The notes under the pieces are model-generated. The model made no database searches and had not been told where the DNA came from. It was given only the letters and a program-made list of their open reading frames with translations. A program made the translations under genes and the position numbers. A DNA stretch of 64,000 bases from Echinarachnius parma (lineage: Eukaryota > Echinodermata > Echinoidea > Clypeasteroida > Echinarachniidae), in contig JBAMJV010003134.1 of NCBI GenBank assembly GCA_037951105.1, positions 1 to 64,000 on the forward strand, given 5' to 3'. Numbering within the stretch: position 1 is the first letter of the stretch; every line of letters begins with the position of its first letter. Below are positions 19,999 through 30,484 of the stretch, one piece after another.

Positions 19999-20170
19999 TT
20001 AACCCGTTCAGGACGGGCTGATTTTACTATAACATGTATTCTCCATAGAAATAAGCCGGAATATTTTTCGGGGACCAGTCCTAAACGGGTTAACCCATTC
20101 ATGACTGGTCCTGAAAATATTCCGGCTGGGGTCTGTGGAGAGTGCTAAATTCAAAACACCTTGAGCAGGT
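19999..20170. mobile_element. Two adjacent about 95-bp TTAA-ended mini-elements
   Basis: The first (19999-20092) is the clearest copy: TTAACCCGTTCAGGACGGGC opens and CAGTCCTAAACGGGTTAA closes as an inverse. The core is TATAACATGTATTCTCCATA with a CCGGAATATTTTTCGGG segment. The second starts at once (TTAACCCATTCATGACTGGT), sharing the TTAA junction, and lies in the opposite orientation by its core (CTGGGGTCTGTGGAGAGTGC). It ends near 20170. Confidence 0.85.
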
Positions 20171-20743
20171 TAATCAAACTACATGTAAGATGAGTTGTCT
20201 CTCTCTGCTGTGTGCATGCAAGCATGCATGGATGCTCGTCTAGTCATCACCCTACCCATACCGCCCCCCCCCCCCTCCCCCACCACCACACGATGACATG
20301 CTTTCTCTTGAACTTGAAGAGTGCATGTAACCCCTACACCCGATTACCATTACCCCATTACCATGACATATATTGCTATAGTTTGTGTTGTTTTATTTAG
20401 AAATACTAGTAAGATTGTTTTTGTGGCTATTTCCCTGCCTGCCTGTTGGGCAATCGACCAAACTTGCTTGCATCACTTGTGGTACTTTCATGCCTGGTTA
20501 TTTTCCTCATATCGTCTTTTTGTTATTGACAAAGATTCAAAATATAATTTGAAAAACATCTCTGGGATCATTTTACAAACTTACGCCAATAAGTTCGCAG
20601 ATAGCACTATGTCTTTTTGGCTCCCTGGTTTACTCATCTAAAGCAAAATGCAAAGACATCTGAATTTGTAATAGGTGTACATTATAAAAATTGAATTGAC
20701 ATTTGAAATAGACACATATTTTAAGGTAACAAAATAGGAAGTA
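20171..20743. other. No recognisable gene; poly-C tract
   Basis: A C-run lies at about 20264-20276. A 106-codon frame at 20321-20641 has no recognisable domain and AT-driven composition. Confidence 0.45.
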
Positions 20744-22123
20744 CAGTCAAACCTGTACTAGCGGCCACCTGTCTATAGCGGCCACCTGCCGTTAGCGGCC
20801 ACATAGAATTCCCCCCCGAGGAAAATACAGTGTTATAAACACTGTCTATAGCGGCCACCTGCCTAACGCGGCCAGCGGCCACTGTTTTGGCTTCCCAAAC
20901 TCATTTTTTTACCGTCTGTAGCGGCCATCAATGTTCGGTTTGGCCGTAACTGCGGGCGTGCTAGTTTGATATTTTCCGATGCGAAGCTGGTATACTTTGC
21001 CGTGAAAGCGAGCTGGCAGCATAAGCTAAGCTTAGCGAACAATATAACCATAGTCTACTCTAGGGCTGAAGAACTACCCTGTCCCTGTAGCTTTTGAAAA
21101 GTGCCGCCTCAATAATGAATGTCAAGTTTAAAAGCCTAAAATGGCCGTTTGTTTTGTTTACCTCGTCCGCCGACTGGTCTATTTTTACTCACTCATTTTT
21201 TCCGTGAAGCGATCGCTAGCTACTAGCTTTCAGCTGAGCTACGCACTTGAGACGGATTAGCGCGCGCTCATAGCCCTGGCTGAACATCCGTGTTATTGTT
21301 CATGCACGCATTGTAAGCCCCGTGGTTGGGATCTTTTATCGATCGATGAGTGCTAGCTGCTCTCTGGCCGCTGACCGCGCGCGCTACCGCTGCGCTGAGC
21401 TGCGGCGACAGGGACTTTGATCATGCATGCAACACACACATGCATGCACAATGCACACACTTTCACCGCATTGGGAATCGGACCGGATCGGATCTAAACC
21501 GGTTTGTATAGCCTCGTACATTTAAATGTTTGTGTTGTCTTTGCGAAACATTTTATTTAATGAAAAAACTTATCAATGAAGTTTGATATGAAATATTTTC
21601 CTACACTTATACATTTTTGCTCTCATCGTCGTATTTTCTAGAACTTTTTTTTTCAATCAAAAAAATTTTTTTTTTTACGTAACATCATTTTGTTCAGGCA
21701 AAGAATAAAAATATTCACACGATCGCGCGCGCATTGCATCATCATATCGGGAGCTCGAGATCGAGAGTTGTTTCTTCGACAACAACGAACGACAGTCGGC
21801 CAAACAGACGACGATGGTAGATTTATTTCGGAAGGTTTACAAATAATGAAACTTTTCATTATTTTCTCAACACTAATCACACAAATGTACTAAAAAAATA
21901 AGACAAGTTTCCAAGGTTCTGTTCTTTTATTTCATATGCATGTAAATGTTGTTTATAATTATGTTCATGTGTGGGCTACATGTGGTAATGGTATTGATGT
22001 TTATATTATAAACACACGTGCTTCAAAAACCAAATGGCCGCCAACCTGTCTATAGTGGCCACCTGTCTATAGCGGCCACTTTTGAAGTTTCCCTTGAGTG
22101 GCCGCTATAGACAGGTTTGACTG
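20744..22123. mobile_element. 1.38-kb TA-flanked CAGTCAAACCTG element with CpG-rich interior
   Basis: CAGTCAAACCTGTACTAGCG at the left and its inverse (GCTATAGACAGGTTTGACTG) at the right are flanked by TA on both sides. Both subterminal regions repeat CACCTGTCTATAGCGGCCAC. The interior from about 20900 to 21500 and again near 21720-21800 is rich in CpG and GCGCGC, unlike the surrounding AT-rich DNA. Ends beginning CAGT plus a TA target fit pogo/Tigger-type mobilisation. I find no transposase motif in the short frames inside. It may be the parent of the 150-180-bp MITEs at 6717, 10409, 15721 and 27851. Confidence 0.85.
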
Positions 22124-22142
22124 TAATTGAACTTTAAGCGGT

Positions 22143-22304
22143 GTAAGTATCATTAGATAGCCTACAGAACCTGGGGGTCTATGTACAAAGACATGGAGAT
22201 TGCAGAATCTCAAAGAGAAAGGGTTAAGAGCTTGTTAGCTAGGTGTTGTAGGGACGTAGGATCCATCTATCTATAGGGATTTCACAATCTCGAAGGGAAT
22301 TGGA
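22143..22304. repeat. Tandem array of GTTAACAGCTTGTTAGC unit, left part
   Basis: The units (AGCTTGTTAGCTAGGTGTTG, then CGTAGGATCCATCTATCTAT, then GGGATTTCACAATCTCGAAG) continue after the nested insertion at 23157-23460. The unit is a distant relative of the 76-bp family (GGGATT..AGAATCT..GGGAACGGGTTAAC). Confidence 0.8.
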
Positions 22305-23156
22305 CCCCGTTTCATGAAAGGGTCTTAGACCCCGTTTACAGTGAGAAAAAGGCAGGGCCGGGCCAGGCCCGGGCCAGGCCGCGGCCGAGTTGGCCCCGCA
22401 ATTTTGTGCGTTTACAGTGCGAGGCCAGGCCGCGGCCTACATTGTAACCTTCCAATATTTTGTCGTAGTGGCGCTCTGCATGTAAACAAACGATTATTTT
22501 GGGGGCGCGCCGGGGGTCACAGTGTAGATCCGGTCGCGCGCGCGCGGGATATTTCCAATGAATCTTTTCCCCAATTCCCTATGTTTATGCATGTTAAATG
22601 CACGGCGAACTTTCGAATATCACAGCTGCCCGTACCTAATATAATAATTGATTAATCTTTGTTCTACCCTACAACGGTAGTATCTCGACATAATTGTTAC
22701 TTACACGGGAAAAGTTTGGAGATCTCGACGTACTTGGCTTGACACACCGAAGAAAATACCATGAAAGCGTGGGTTCGATTGTTATGGTACGGCGTCATTA
22801 TCCTATGACGTAATGATCCTTTCACTTCCGGGGTAACAGTTGGCCCCGCAATTGGCCGCGCAATTGGCCCCGGTGCGTTTACAGTGAGAAAAGGCCGGGC
22901 CAGGCCGAGGCCGAGACTACCTCCAGAGCTGGTCCAAATGCGCGGCCAGTTTGGCCTCGCAATTGGCCGCGCAATTGGCCCCGGTGCGTTTACAGTGCGG
23001 GGCCAGGCCGCGGCCTGGCCGCGGCCTGGCCTGGCCTTTTGCTCACTGTAAACGGGGTCTTAGCCAAGACCGTTGTCTTATCTTATCTGGTGCAGAGCTA
23101 GTAACTACTAAACAAAGCTTTTGAATACCCAACGGCTATCGACACATGAAACGGGG
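22305..23156. mobile_element. Outer palindromic MITE (CCCCGTTTCATG ends) inside the array
   Basis: CCCCGTTTCATG at 22305 is exactly inverted as CATGAAACGGGG ending 23156. Its own sequence is about 120 bp (ending in AAGCTTTTGAATACCCAACG and CGGCTATCGACA). The rest is the second element at 22329-23058, inserted into it. Confidence 0.8.
22329..23058. mobile_element. Inner 730-bp GC-rich element with 5-bp CTTAG duplication
   Basis: ACCCCGTTTACAGTGAGAAA at the left and TTTGCTCACTGTAAACGGGG plus T at the right are inverted ends. CTTAG occurs at 22324-22328 and 23059-23063. The interior is made of GGCCAGGCCGCGGCC-type repeats, with GTGCGTTTACAGTG recurring three times, each resembling the terminus. 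The plus-strand frame from 22341 is a translation of this repeat, not a gene. Confidence 0.85.
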
Positions 23157-23460
23157 ACCTGGTTAACAGCTGGTTGGCTAGACCTGTGTTTTGGGGACAT
23201 GGATCCATCCATCTCTATATGGGGATTTCAGAATCTCGAAGGGAACGGGTTAACAGCTTGTTGTTGCGACCTAGGATCCATCTATCTATGGGGATTTCAG
23301 AATCTTGAAGAGAACTGGTTAACAGCTTGTTAGCAAGGTGTTGCTGCGACGTAGGATCCATCTATCTATGGGGATTTCAGAATCTCGAAGGGAACGGGTT
23401 AACAGCTTGTTAGCTAGGTGTTGTTGGGACGTAGGATCCATCTATCTGTAAAAAGTTTGT
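23157..23460. repeat. Tandem array of GTTAACAGCTTGTTAGC unit, right part
   Basis: Four units of roughly 80-105 bp share GGTTAACAGCTTGTTAGC, GACGTAGGATCCATCTATCT and GGGATTTCAGAATCTCGAAG. The last is truncated near 23455. Confidence 0.85.
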
Positions 23461-24055
23461 CCCTCAGGACTTTCAGAGTTGTTTACCAGGTGTTTCAGGC
23501 AGAGCGGATCAATCTATATCTGGACGATCCCTAAGGTAGTTAGTGTAACCCATTCAATACCAATATATAGATACACCATTGCATTATTAAACACGTTTAC
23601 GTATCAATGGTAGTGAGTGGATTAAACAAACATAGAGGTGTAGACGTGTGTACAGCCTTTCGTTCATTGACTAAGGTAAAGTGTGCTTATTATAGTACAA
23701 AGTAACTAGGACGTCAATCGCCAATGTGTTCCTAAAAACATTGCACGATTGATAGATTGATAAATTGATAGGAAATGGTTTACGGGTATATCCTCATTAA
23801 GTACTTACAAATAGAGCAGTAACCGTAGAAACAAAGGACTAAAAGAAGATGATACGAATGGCACGGAGAAACAATCAAACTAGAGTAGCCGAAGCCACGC
23901 CCCAGGGTAAAATTAAGATGAGAGACAATCTCTGATTGGTTAGATTATACATCTTCTTAAGATCAACTTTAGGATGAACTTACAAAATACCACCCCAGGA
24001 TCTTTGGTAGATATGAAGTGCATAATTACACAGTGTACATGGTGCGTACAGTATG
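23461..24055. other. No recognisable feature
   Basis: Apparently single copy. A TTGATAGATTGATAAATTGATA-like short repeat lies near 23750-23772. Confidence 0.4.
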
Positions 24056-24130
24056 TCAGAAAATTTGAACCTACGACCTTCTTGTCAATCATATGATTAC
24101 AAAGACAACATGACCACTAGACCAACAATA

Positions 24131-24395
24131 TGTGACCGGCTATAGCAAAACCCGGCACTTGTCGGTAATTCATGTTTTGTGAATTGGGCATTCTAAGTTC
24201 ACGCAATGTGTGTACAAGACCTGCGATTGTCAAATCTAAACAATCATATCTTACAATCATATCTTCGCCAATTATTGACCAATTAGTCAGAACAAAGCAT
24301 CAAATGAAAGCTTGTGATGAGCCCTTTGTAATGGTATGAAAATCTACATTTTAATTTTTACCGACAAGTGCCGGGTTTTGCTAAAGCCGGTCACA
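24131..24395 (+). mobile_element. TGTGACCGGC-family MITE, copy 2
   Basis: Same orientation and structure as copy 1 at 9651: TGTGACCGGCTATAGCAAAA at the left and its inverse at the right. It has a small internal duplication of AATCATATCTT near 24240-24262. Confidence 0.9.
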
Positions 24396-24639
24396 TTTTA
24401 TCTCTTAGATAGAGCCATGAGGATTCAGTGTTTAAACTATGTCGATGAAGGGCTAAATAATACTATCAATAATGGTAGACGAAATGTACAGGAAAACAGT
24501 TTGCATTAATTTGTCTGTTTGTTCGTCATCTTATCACACTTGGGTGTGGTTTGAACCTACGACCTTCTTGTCTGTCCTACATCGTCGACTAGACATCTTC
24601 TAGACATCTTCTAGGCATCTTCTGGAGCCAGTGTGTGAG

Positions 24640-24667
24640 GGTTCACATGCCCTAGGGCATGTGAACC
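24640..24667. repeat. Perfect 28-bp palindrome
   Basis: GGTTCACATGCCCT is followed directly by its reverse complement with no loop. With one extra G on the left arm the symmetry extends a further four bases on each side (GTGAG/CTCAC). Confidence 0.9.
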
Positions 24668-24783
24668 TCACTATTTTCTTTTGTCTATTTTCTTCAGTTT
24701 TGTAACCTGTATTTTCGTATTATGTGCATATATGTTAATAATTGTGTTGTATTTTACATTGTATTATGCTTTTTGGTTGAATA

Positions 24784-24813
<30 letters not shown>
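24668..24813 (+). mobile_element. Non-LTR retrotransposon or SINE 3' tail
   Basis: ATTGTGTTGTATTTTACATT, then GTATTATGCTTTTTGG and a (AATAAT)n tail from about 24780. The same tail occurs at 43201-43266, so it is a dispersed family ending in an AAT microsatellite. No coding remains. Confidence 0.7.
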
Positions 24814-24814
<1 letters not shown>

Positions 24815-25194
24815 GACAGCCAACATGACCACTGCACCAACAATATTGTCTGACTGTTAGTGCTCTTTAGTGTAAACTAAGTCCATGAAGGGTAAAATAC
24901 ACGAACATTATTTGTAAGATGAAATGTACATGCACACAGTTTACATCCATTTGTCTGTTTGTTCACCGTCTCTTCGCACTCCAAGTGCCGTCTAAATATA
25001 ACCGTTGCCCTTTACATCGGCTTGCCTGCCTGCCTCACCTCCAATACATGCTACTATACCCTCAACGGCTCCTCTGACCGTTAACGCATCAGCAAATTTA
25101 CGAAATTACGCTCACCGACAAATAAAACAGTTGGAGAGGTAGACAGACGGAGAGAGAGAGAGTGAGTGAGTGATTGCCTGGAAATGAGTCTCAG

Positions 25195-25760
25195 AACTCA
25201 GACAGAATCTGATATACATGTACTAAAAATATAAACATACAGAGAAAGAAAGAAATAGAGACAGAGATGAAGAGAAAATGAGAGTCATATAGCGATCAAA
25301 TGGAAAGGGTACTCAGACGAATAAGATATACATGTATTGAATACAATCATAAAGAGAAAGAGATAGAAATACAGAAATAGAGAAAGTTAGAAAGGGAGAG
25401 AGAGAGAGCAACTAATTGGATAGGAGACTCGGACAGAATCTGATATACATATATTGAAATATAAAAATAAAGAGAAAGAAAGAGAGATAGGCAGAAATAA
25501 AGAGAGAAAGAGAGTGGGATACCGATCAAGTAGAAAGGAGACTCGGACAGAATCAAGATTTATAGTACATCGTGATACAAACATAAGAAGAAGAAAAAAA
25601 AGAGATAGAAAGACAGAAATTGAGAAATGGAGAGATAAAGAGTGGAAATGGGAGTCAGACAGAATCCGATATACATGTATTGAAATATCAATATACAGAA
25701 AAAGAGAGAACCAGAGAGACATGGAGATAGGGAGAGAGTGAAAGGGATATCAAATTGACA
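25195..25760. repeat. Purine-rich tandem repeat, about 115 bp, five copies
   Basis: GACAGAATCTGATATACATG or close variants recur near 25202, 25317, 25433, 25545 and 25655, each followed by AAGAGAAAGAGA-type runs. Long Ser/Leu/Phe-rich minus-strand frames here are translations of the polypurine tract. Confidence 0.85.
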
Positions 25761-25972
25761 GGAAACATAAACATAAATTGAAAGAAGAGAAGGGGACATA
25801 TTAGAATATGTATGTATATACTTAAAGCTAAAGAGGAAGAGAGAGAAAGATTGAGAGCAAGAAAATAACAGCGACATAGTATGTTACACTTACAGCCAAA
25901 GAAAACAGTACGAAAAGGGGGAAAGATGGGGGGATTAAGTGTAGGGGATATACATGTACACAGATACATAGA
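25761..25972. other. Purine-rich low-complexity DNA
   Basis: It continues the AG-rich composition without clear unit structure. Confidence 0.6.
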
Positions 25973-26211
25973 CGTGACCGGCTGTAGCAAAACCCGGCAC
26001 TTGTCTGTGAAAATTAAAATGTAGATTTTCATACGATTACAAAGGCCTCATCACAAGCTTTCATTTGAAGCTTTGTTCTTACAAATTGGTCAATAATTGG
26101 CGAAGATATGATTGTTTCAATTTGAGAATCATAGGTCTTTTACACACATTGTGTAAACTTAAAATGCCCATTTCTTCAAAATAGTTTGGGGTTTTGCTAT
26201 AGCCGGTCACA
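25973..26211 (-). mobile_element. TGTGACCGGC-family MITE, copy 3 (inverted)
   Basis: CGTGACCGGCTGTAGCAAAA at the left and GTTTTGCTATAGCCGGTCAC at the right. The interior is the reverse of copies 1 and 2 and lacks part of the right terminal repeat. Confidence 0.85.
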
Positions 26212-26224
26212 TATGATAAGAAAC

Positions 26225-26665
26225 CTACAGTGATAGCGAGAGACTGGGTAAAAACACAGTATAGAGACAAGAGGAAGTTAAGTATTTTATTTTCACACAG
26301 ATAGAAAGAAGAGATGCAGACATACTGAAAGGTAATCCTTGGGAGGCAGGGAGAGAAAAAGAAAGATAAGTGACAGAAAAAATAGAGAGATAGAGAAAGA
26401 GAGCAAAAGATAAAGCAGACATGCATTTAATTCAAATGTACAAAAGAAGAGAAAATGAGGAGCAGAAATTGATAATAGATAACTAAGCATCCAGTAGAAA
26501 AAGAGCAAAGAGATAAAAGGAATACAAAAGTGAAATATGATATACATGTGAGAAATAGGAGCAGAAATGGAGAATAGATAACTAAGCATTCAGCAGAGAA
26601 AAGGCAAGGAGATAAAGTGAAATATGAGCAGAAAAAGAAAATAGATAACCAAGCATCCAGCGTAA
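26225..26665. repeat. Purine-rich tract with ATAGATAACTAAGCATYCAG repeats
   Basis: The 20-mer recurs at about 26475, 26574 and 26641, each preceded by GAGCAGAAA. Long Leu/Ser/Phe frames on the minus strand are low-complexity artefacts. Confidence 0.75.
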
Positions 26666-26817
26666 AATTGGAAGATGCGCTCCAGCGGCCAAATGACTCC
26701 TAAAGTCGTCAGCGACGACTGCCGGAGTATTGGATTTCTTGTTTTGCGGAAAATATAAATTACCCTGTGATCCCACCCTACTGAACTAGCCAATTTCGTC
26801 TGGGACAGATATTGGTA

Positions 26818-27079
26818 AAGGCCCGGTCACATATCACCGGATAGCGTAAATGAATGCCCGACAGAGAGTTAAGTTTTCAATCCCTTCGTCTCCGTTCGTA
26901 TGCGTTTCTTGTCCGTTCCTTGTCAGGCGATGTACGTTGTTCTATCAAGGTTCTATCAGGCGGAATTGTTGTGCATGAAGCAATGGACACGACTTTCACC
27001 ACCAAAAAATTTGATTTCGCAAATTTTCTATTTGTCAGGCATCCATTTACACTATCGGGTGATATGTGACTGGGCCTTA
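26818..27079. mobile_element. Palindromic MITE, GCCCGGTCACATATCAACGG family, copy 2
   Basis: AAGGCCCGGTCACATATCAC and GTGATATGTGACTGGGCCTT are inverted ends. The interior matches copy 1 at 6391 (GTATGCGTTTCTTGTCCGTT; TTTCGCAAATTTTCTATTTG). Confidence 0.85.
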
Positions 27080-27124
27080 AGAAGTATTTATAGATTGTTG
27101 TGGCTCTGTCTGATTCTATCCAAA

Positions 27125-27372
27125 GTCGGGTGAGAGTGAGAGGGGCGTTTAGTCATTTATGGGGCTATAATTGAGTTCTGCATACCGTCTTGTAGGTCAG
27201 AACCTTTTCTTTATGTGATGCAAACTTTTTTAGATAATTATTATATCTAAATTTGGGGCATATTTTTTAAAAATGAAAGAGGGCTTAATTGTGTTTCTAC
27301 AAGGCTTTTCAGCTTTAAACATGATTTTCTCTGAAGTAAAAGAAGTAACTTCTCACCCTTCTCTTTCTCAAC
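27125..27372 (+). mobile_element. GAGAAGGGCG-end MITE, copy 2
   Basis: GTCGGGTGAGAGTGAGAGGG opens and ACCCTTCTCTTTCTCAAC closes. GCATACCGTCTTGTAGGTCA is the conserved interior block. Confidence 0.85.
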
Positions 27373-27850
27373 AATACATTTCGCAACAATATCCTCATGC
27401 ATTTTTAAAAATGTAATAATGATAAATCAGTTCAATATGATACTCATATCACAAAGGCTTTTGGTACCTTTGTCAGGTGCATTTATCATAGATAATGGTT
27501 AGAGTCCAGATTATGGCTTTAAAAACACACTAAGTAAGTATTATTGATTGTGTCTTCAGTCTTAACAATTAAATACAAATTCTTTTCAATTGTGGGTAGT
27601 AGAAGCGAATCCTACCCATTGAAATGCTACCCCACTAAGTGGAAACTACTGCATCGCATTTTACAATGAACCACTTCTCACGTAGGCAGGCACATGTATT
27701 AAGATTGAAGACGAGGGAGGAATCTCATGTTCATTGTACAGATCTTGACAAGAGAGGGGGTACTTGCTATTCCAGTATGGTTGACATCAACACATCATCT
27801 GACTACCTCGCACGAGTTGCACTGAGAGCTACTAAAGTTGTTTAATAATA
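27373..27850. other. No recognisable feature
   Basis: Apparently single copy. A 68-codon frame at 27639-27845 is unremarkable. Confidence 0.4.
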
Positions 27851-28025
27851 GAGTCAAACCTACATATAGACCACTCAAGGGACACAGACTAGGTGGTGTA
27901 TATAGACAGGTTCTTTTACAGTCAAACTTACAGTCAAACTGTTACCTTGGATACCAGATCAGTGGCCTTTATAAGCAGGTGGTCTGTAGTTTATAGACAT
28001 TTGGTCGCTAGAGCAGGTTTGACTG
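27851..28025. mobile_element. CAGTCAAACCTG-family MITE with TA flanks
   Basis: TA then GAGTCAAACCTACATATAG at the left, and GAGCAGGTTTGACTG then TA at the right. A partial internal duplication ACAGTCAAACTTACAGTCAA lies near 27918. Confidence 0.8.
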
Positions 28026-28027
28026 TA

Positions 28028-28058
28028 GGATTTGGACAATGTTACTAGATCCCTTTAA
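28028..28058. repeat. Solo right end of the AGGGATCTAGTAAC family
   Basis: GGATTTGGACAATGTTACTAGATCCCTTTAA (split by motif: ACAATGTTAC and TAGATCCC) matches the right terminus of the element at 19171. It directly abuts the preceding MITE, so the rest was lost or never inserted. Confidence 0.8.
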
Positions 28059-28179
28059 AATGAATCTTGCCATGGCAATTAAAAACTCACACCCATCCCA
28101 TTTAGCATCAATCAATGTAAATAGCAAACAGATTATCCATGAAGTCCTACAATGAATGCCAGTCAAATAATACTAATGA

Positions 28180-29560
28180 GATTTAATCGTTGTGACAGGG
28201 GGATGGTACATGTCGAAATCAATAGAAAAATCACTCATTGATTTGGATAAATGTCCACAACAGGTAAGTGGTATGGATAAAATGGCACTTGTATAACAAT
28301 TAATTGATTGGAAGTTTATGATATGTCTGACTCTGCAATTAATTTGCACTGTCAAGTAAATTTTATCATGCTCATTACTGACACTAGATTGTGATGTGTA
28401 CAAATTCTTAATCCATCAATCTGACTCTACAGAATGTCAAAATTAATTAATCAATTTATATTTATAAATTTCCACAATTGCTAAACAGTTTACACATTCC
28501 CTTGAAGTTTCTGAGATCCCCATAGACTTTGTACAACCCACCCAGTCTTCGTAGTCAAGGGGTTAAGTGGTGTAGATAAAATAGCACTTGCATATATAAG
28601 TTAATTTATTGAAATTATATATATCTAGATTGCAATTAATTTGTACTGTCAAGTAACTTTTATCACGCCCCATTACTAACATTAACATGTGTAAGGGGAA
28701 ATTCTTCAAGTGATCCGTAAACTTCATACTTCAATCTTTCCAAAAGTGAAAATTGAGACTTATAATCATATACCAATATAATTTGGGTTCTTTTGAATGA
28801 TGTATGATAATTTGATTTTAAAAAGAACAGTGTTCACCTTGTAAAAAAATGAAAAATGAATGGCAGATTTTATCACATTGCCCTTTGATTTTGACGACAA
28901 ACGAAAAGCATTCCTGGAATGCGCATCATTCATTCTTAAATGTTCCTATATAATTAGGGAGACATTTGACAAGTCAAAACCCATTCCATTATTATGATAC
29001 CATAAGCCAAACAACAATGTACAAGGGAAATACGAAAGCCAAGTGATTTTCGTAAAATATGACAAATCGAATGGAGCACTTTAATACAATATCTGACTCT
29101 AGTCTAGATACAATGTAAAAATCAATGAAGCCACACATTAATAAGTATAGAAGGTCAATAATGGGATCAACTATAGTGATAAGTGGGGCACTTGTATAAC
29201 CATTAATTGATTGAAATGATATAATACGTCTGGGAGTGCAATTAACACGTTTATATATTTTTTATGGTCATTGCTGACCCTAGAATGTTGAATATAGGGA
29301 CAAGTTTGGAATATTATATAATTCTGATTGTACGCTACGTCAAAATCAATACAAATCTCTAATTAATAGTTATAATCTTTATGATTGCACTGACAGTGAA
29401 GTATGGTGGTGAGTGCATCACTTGTAAAACCATTAATTGATTGAAATTATATAATACGTCTGATTCATGCAATTAACACGTTTATAAAGTCTGGTCATTT
29501 TGTAATGGTCATTGCTGTCCTTATTAACTTTCATGTAAGGACAGATTTTGACTGAACTTT
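28180..29560. repeat. Degenerate tandem repeat, about 230-320 bp period
   Basis: GCACTTGTATAAC, then ATTAATTGATTG, then ATACGTCTG, then TGCAATTAA and a TCATTACTGAC segment recur near 28286, 28587, 29187 and 29418. An inverted 76-bp TTAA unit lies inside at about 28503-28566. Confidence 0.7.
28503..28566 (-). repeat. Inverted copy of the 76-bp TTAA unit
   Basis: GAGATCCCCATAGACTTTGT, then CCACCCAGTCTTCGTAGTCA, then GGGGTTAA is the reverse complement of the unit with changes. Confidence 0.65.
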
Positions 29561-29589
29561 CAACAGCATGAGCAGTTTTACAAATTCGT

Positions 29590-30028
29590 TGAATGTGATT
29601 TTAAAATGCTAAAAAAAAAGATTAGCACTGTTTTCAATATTATTAAAATAACACTACTTTCAAATAATAGTAAATATGTTTCTAATGATACATTATTCAT
29701 TACATATATTTTGAAAGATGTGATAACAAATATGAGACTTTTTATTATTTTCAATTTTGATCAAGCAGGTTTATTCACATTTATCTAGAATTTGTCCCAA
29801 CAAAAATTAGGTTTACTGTTTTCTGAATATAAACCCGTCCATTGCATTCATAAATTATTGTTAATATACTCTAAATACAAACAATTCCAACTAACCTGTT
29901 ATTGCGAAAACACCAGCAGGATCAGAAGAACAAAATGGATGTCAGGTGCCAAGGAAGATGGAGTGAACAAAGAAAAGAGAAAGACAAAAATATATGTTTA
30001 GTACCATAATGTCTTGACACAAATGGAA
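29590..30028. other. No recognisable feature
   Basis: AT-rich. The two short plus-strand frames here (29606-29788 and 29792-30001) have compositions expected from AT-rich noise. Confidence 0.4.
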
Positions 30029-30032
30029 TTAA

Positions 30033-30388
30033 AGAGATCTAGTAACATTGTCCAAATCCTCAAAAATCCAATTGGAATTCTAGCGGTTCCCTCATACCTT
30101 GTTGTATTCGTATTAACAATATAAACATGGGACAGGTTTCTTTTTTTTCTTCGAATTTCCCTTTCGTAAAAAAACAAACTATCTACTGGATAATCGTAAC
30201 CGTGTACAAAGTCAGTGCAATGAGTTAGTGAATATCACTTTGCATTTTTGCTCATTACTCGGTCATATGACATCCATTTAACTTGAAATGTTCACACAAT
30301 ACCCAGTGGATATATCAGGTAACAACAATATACATTATATTAACCATTCATCACTTTTGGCACCTGTCAGCAAAGTTACTAGATCCCT
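30033..30388 (-). mobile_element. AGGGATCTAGTAAC-family element, copy 2 (inverted) with TTAA duplication
   Basis: TTAA at 30029-30032 and 30389-30392 flank AGAGATCTAGTAACATTGTC and AGTTACTAGATCCCT. The interior (GTTAGTGAATATCACTTTGC, then CATTTTTGCTCATTACT) is the reverse of that in the copy at 19171. Confidence 0.9.
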
Positions 30389-30484
30389 TTAAACAGTCAT
30401 AACTCTGCTAAATAATATTATAAACAGTGTTATAAAGTTGGTATAAAATAAAAGCTTATGAAAAAAAAATAATTGAATAGAAAT

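Larger units (their letters stand above)
24056..25010 (-). repeat. Tandem tRNA-like SINE-related units, interrupted twice
   Basis: On the minus strand TGGTCTAGTGGTCATGTTGT (24124 leftward) fits a pol III A-box and CGTAGGTTCAAATT (near 24072) a B-box. A second B-box-like CGTAGGTTCAAACC lies at about 24553. Segments GTCCATGAAGGGTAAA, GACGAAATGTACAGG and CATTTGTCTGTTTGTTC recur near 24440-24525 and 24885-24965, so the SINE-like unit is duplicated. It is interrupted by the MITE at 24131-24395 and by a retrotransposon tail near 24720-24813. Confidence 0.6.

Noticed and set aside
20321-20641. 106-residue frame with hydrophobic stretches
   Set aside because: AT-driven composition with no recognisable family, in repeat-flanked intergenic sequence.
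22341-22655. Arg/Gly/Pro-rich open frame
   Set aside because: It is a translation of GGCCAGGCC-type repeats of the GC-rich inner transposon.
25347-26593. Several overlapping Ser/Leu/Phe-rich minus-strand frames resembling membrane proteins
   Set aside because: They arise from polypurine (GA-rich) tandem repeats, and frames are open on both strands in several registers.
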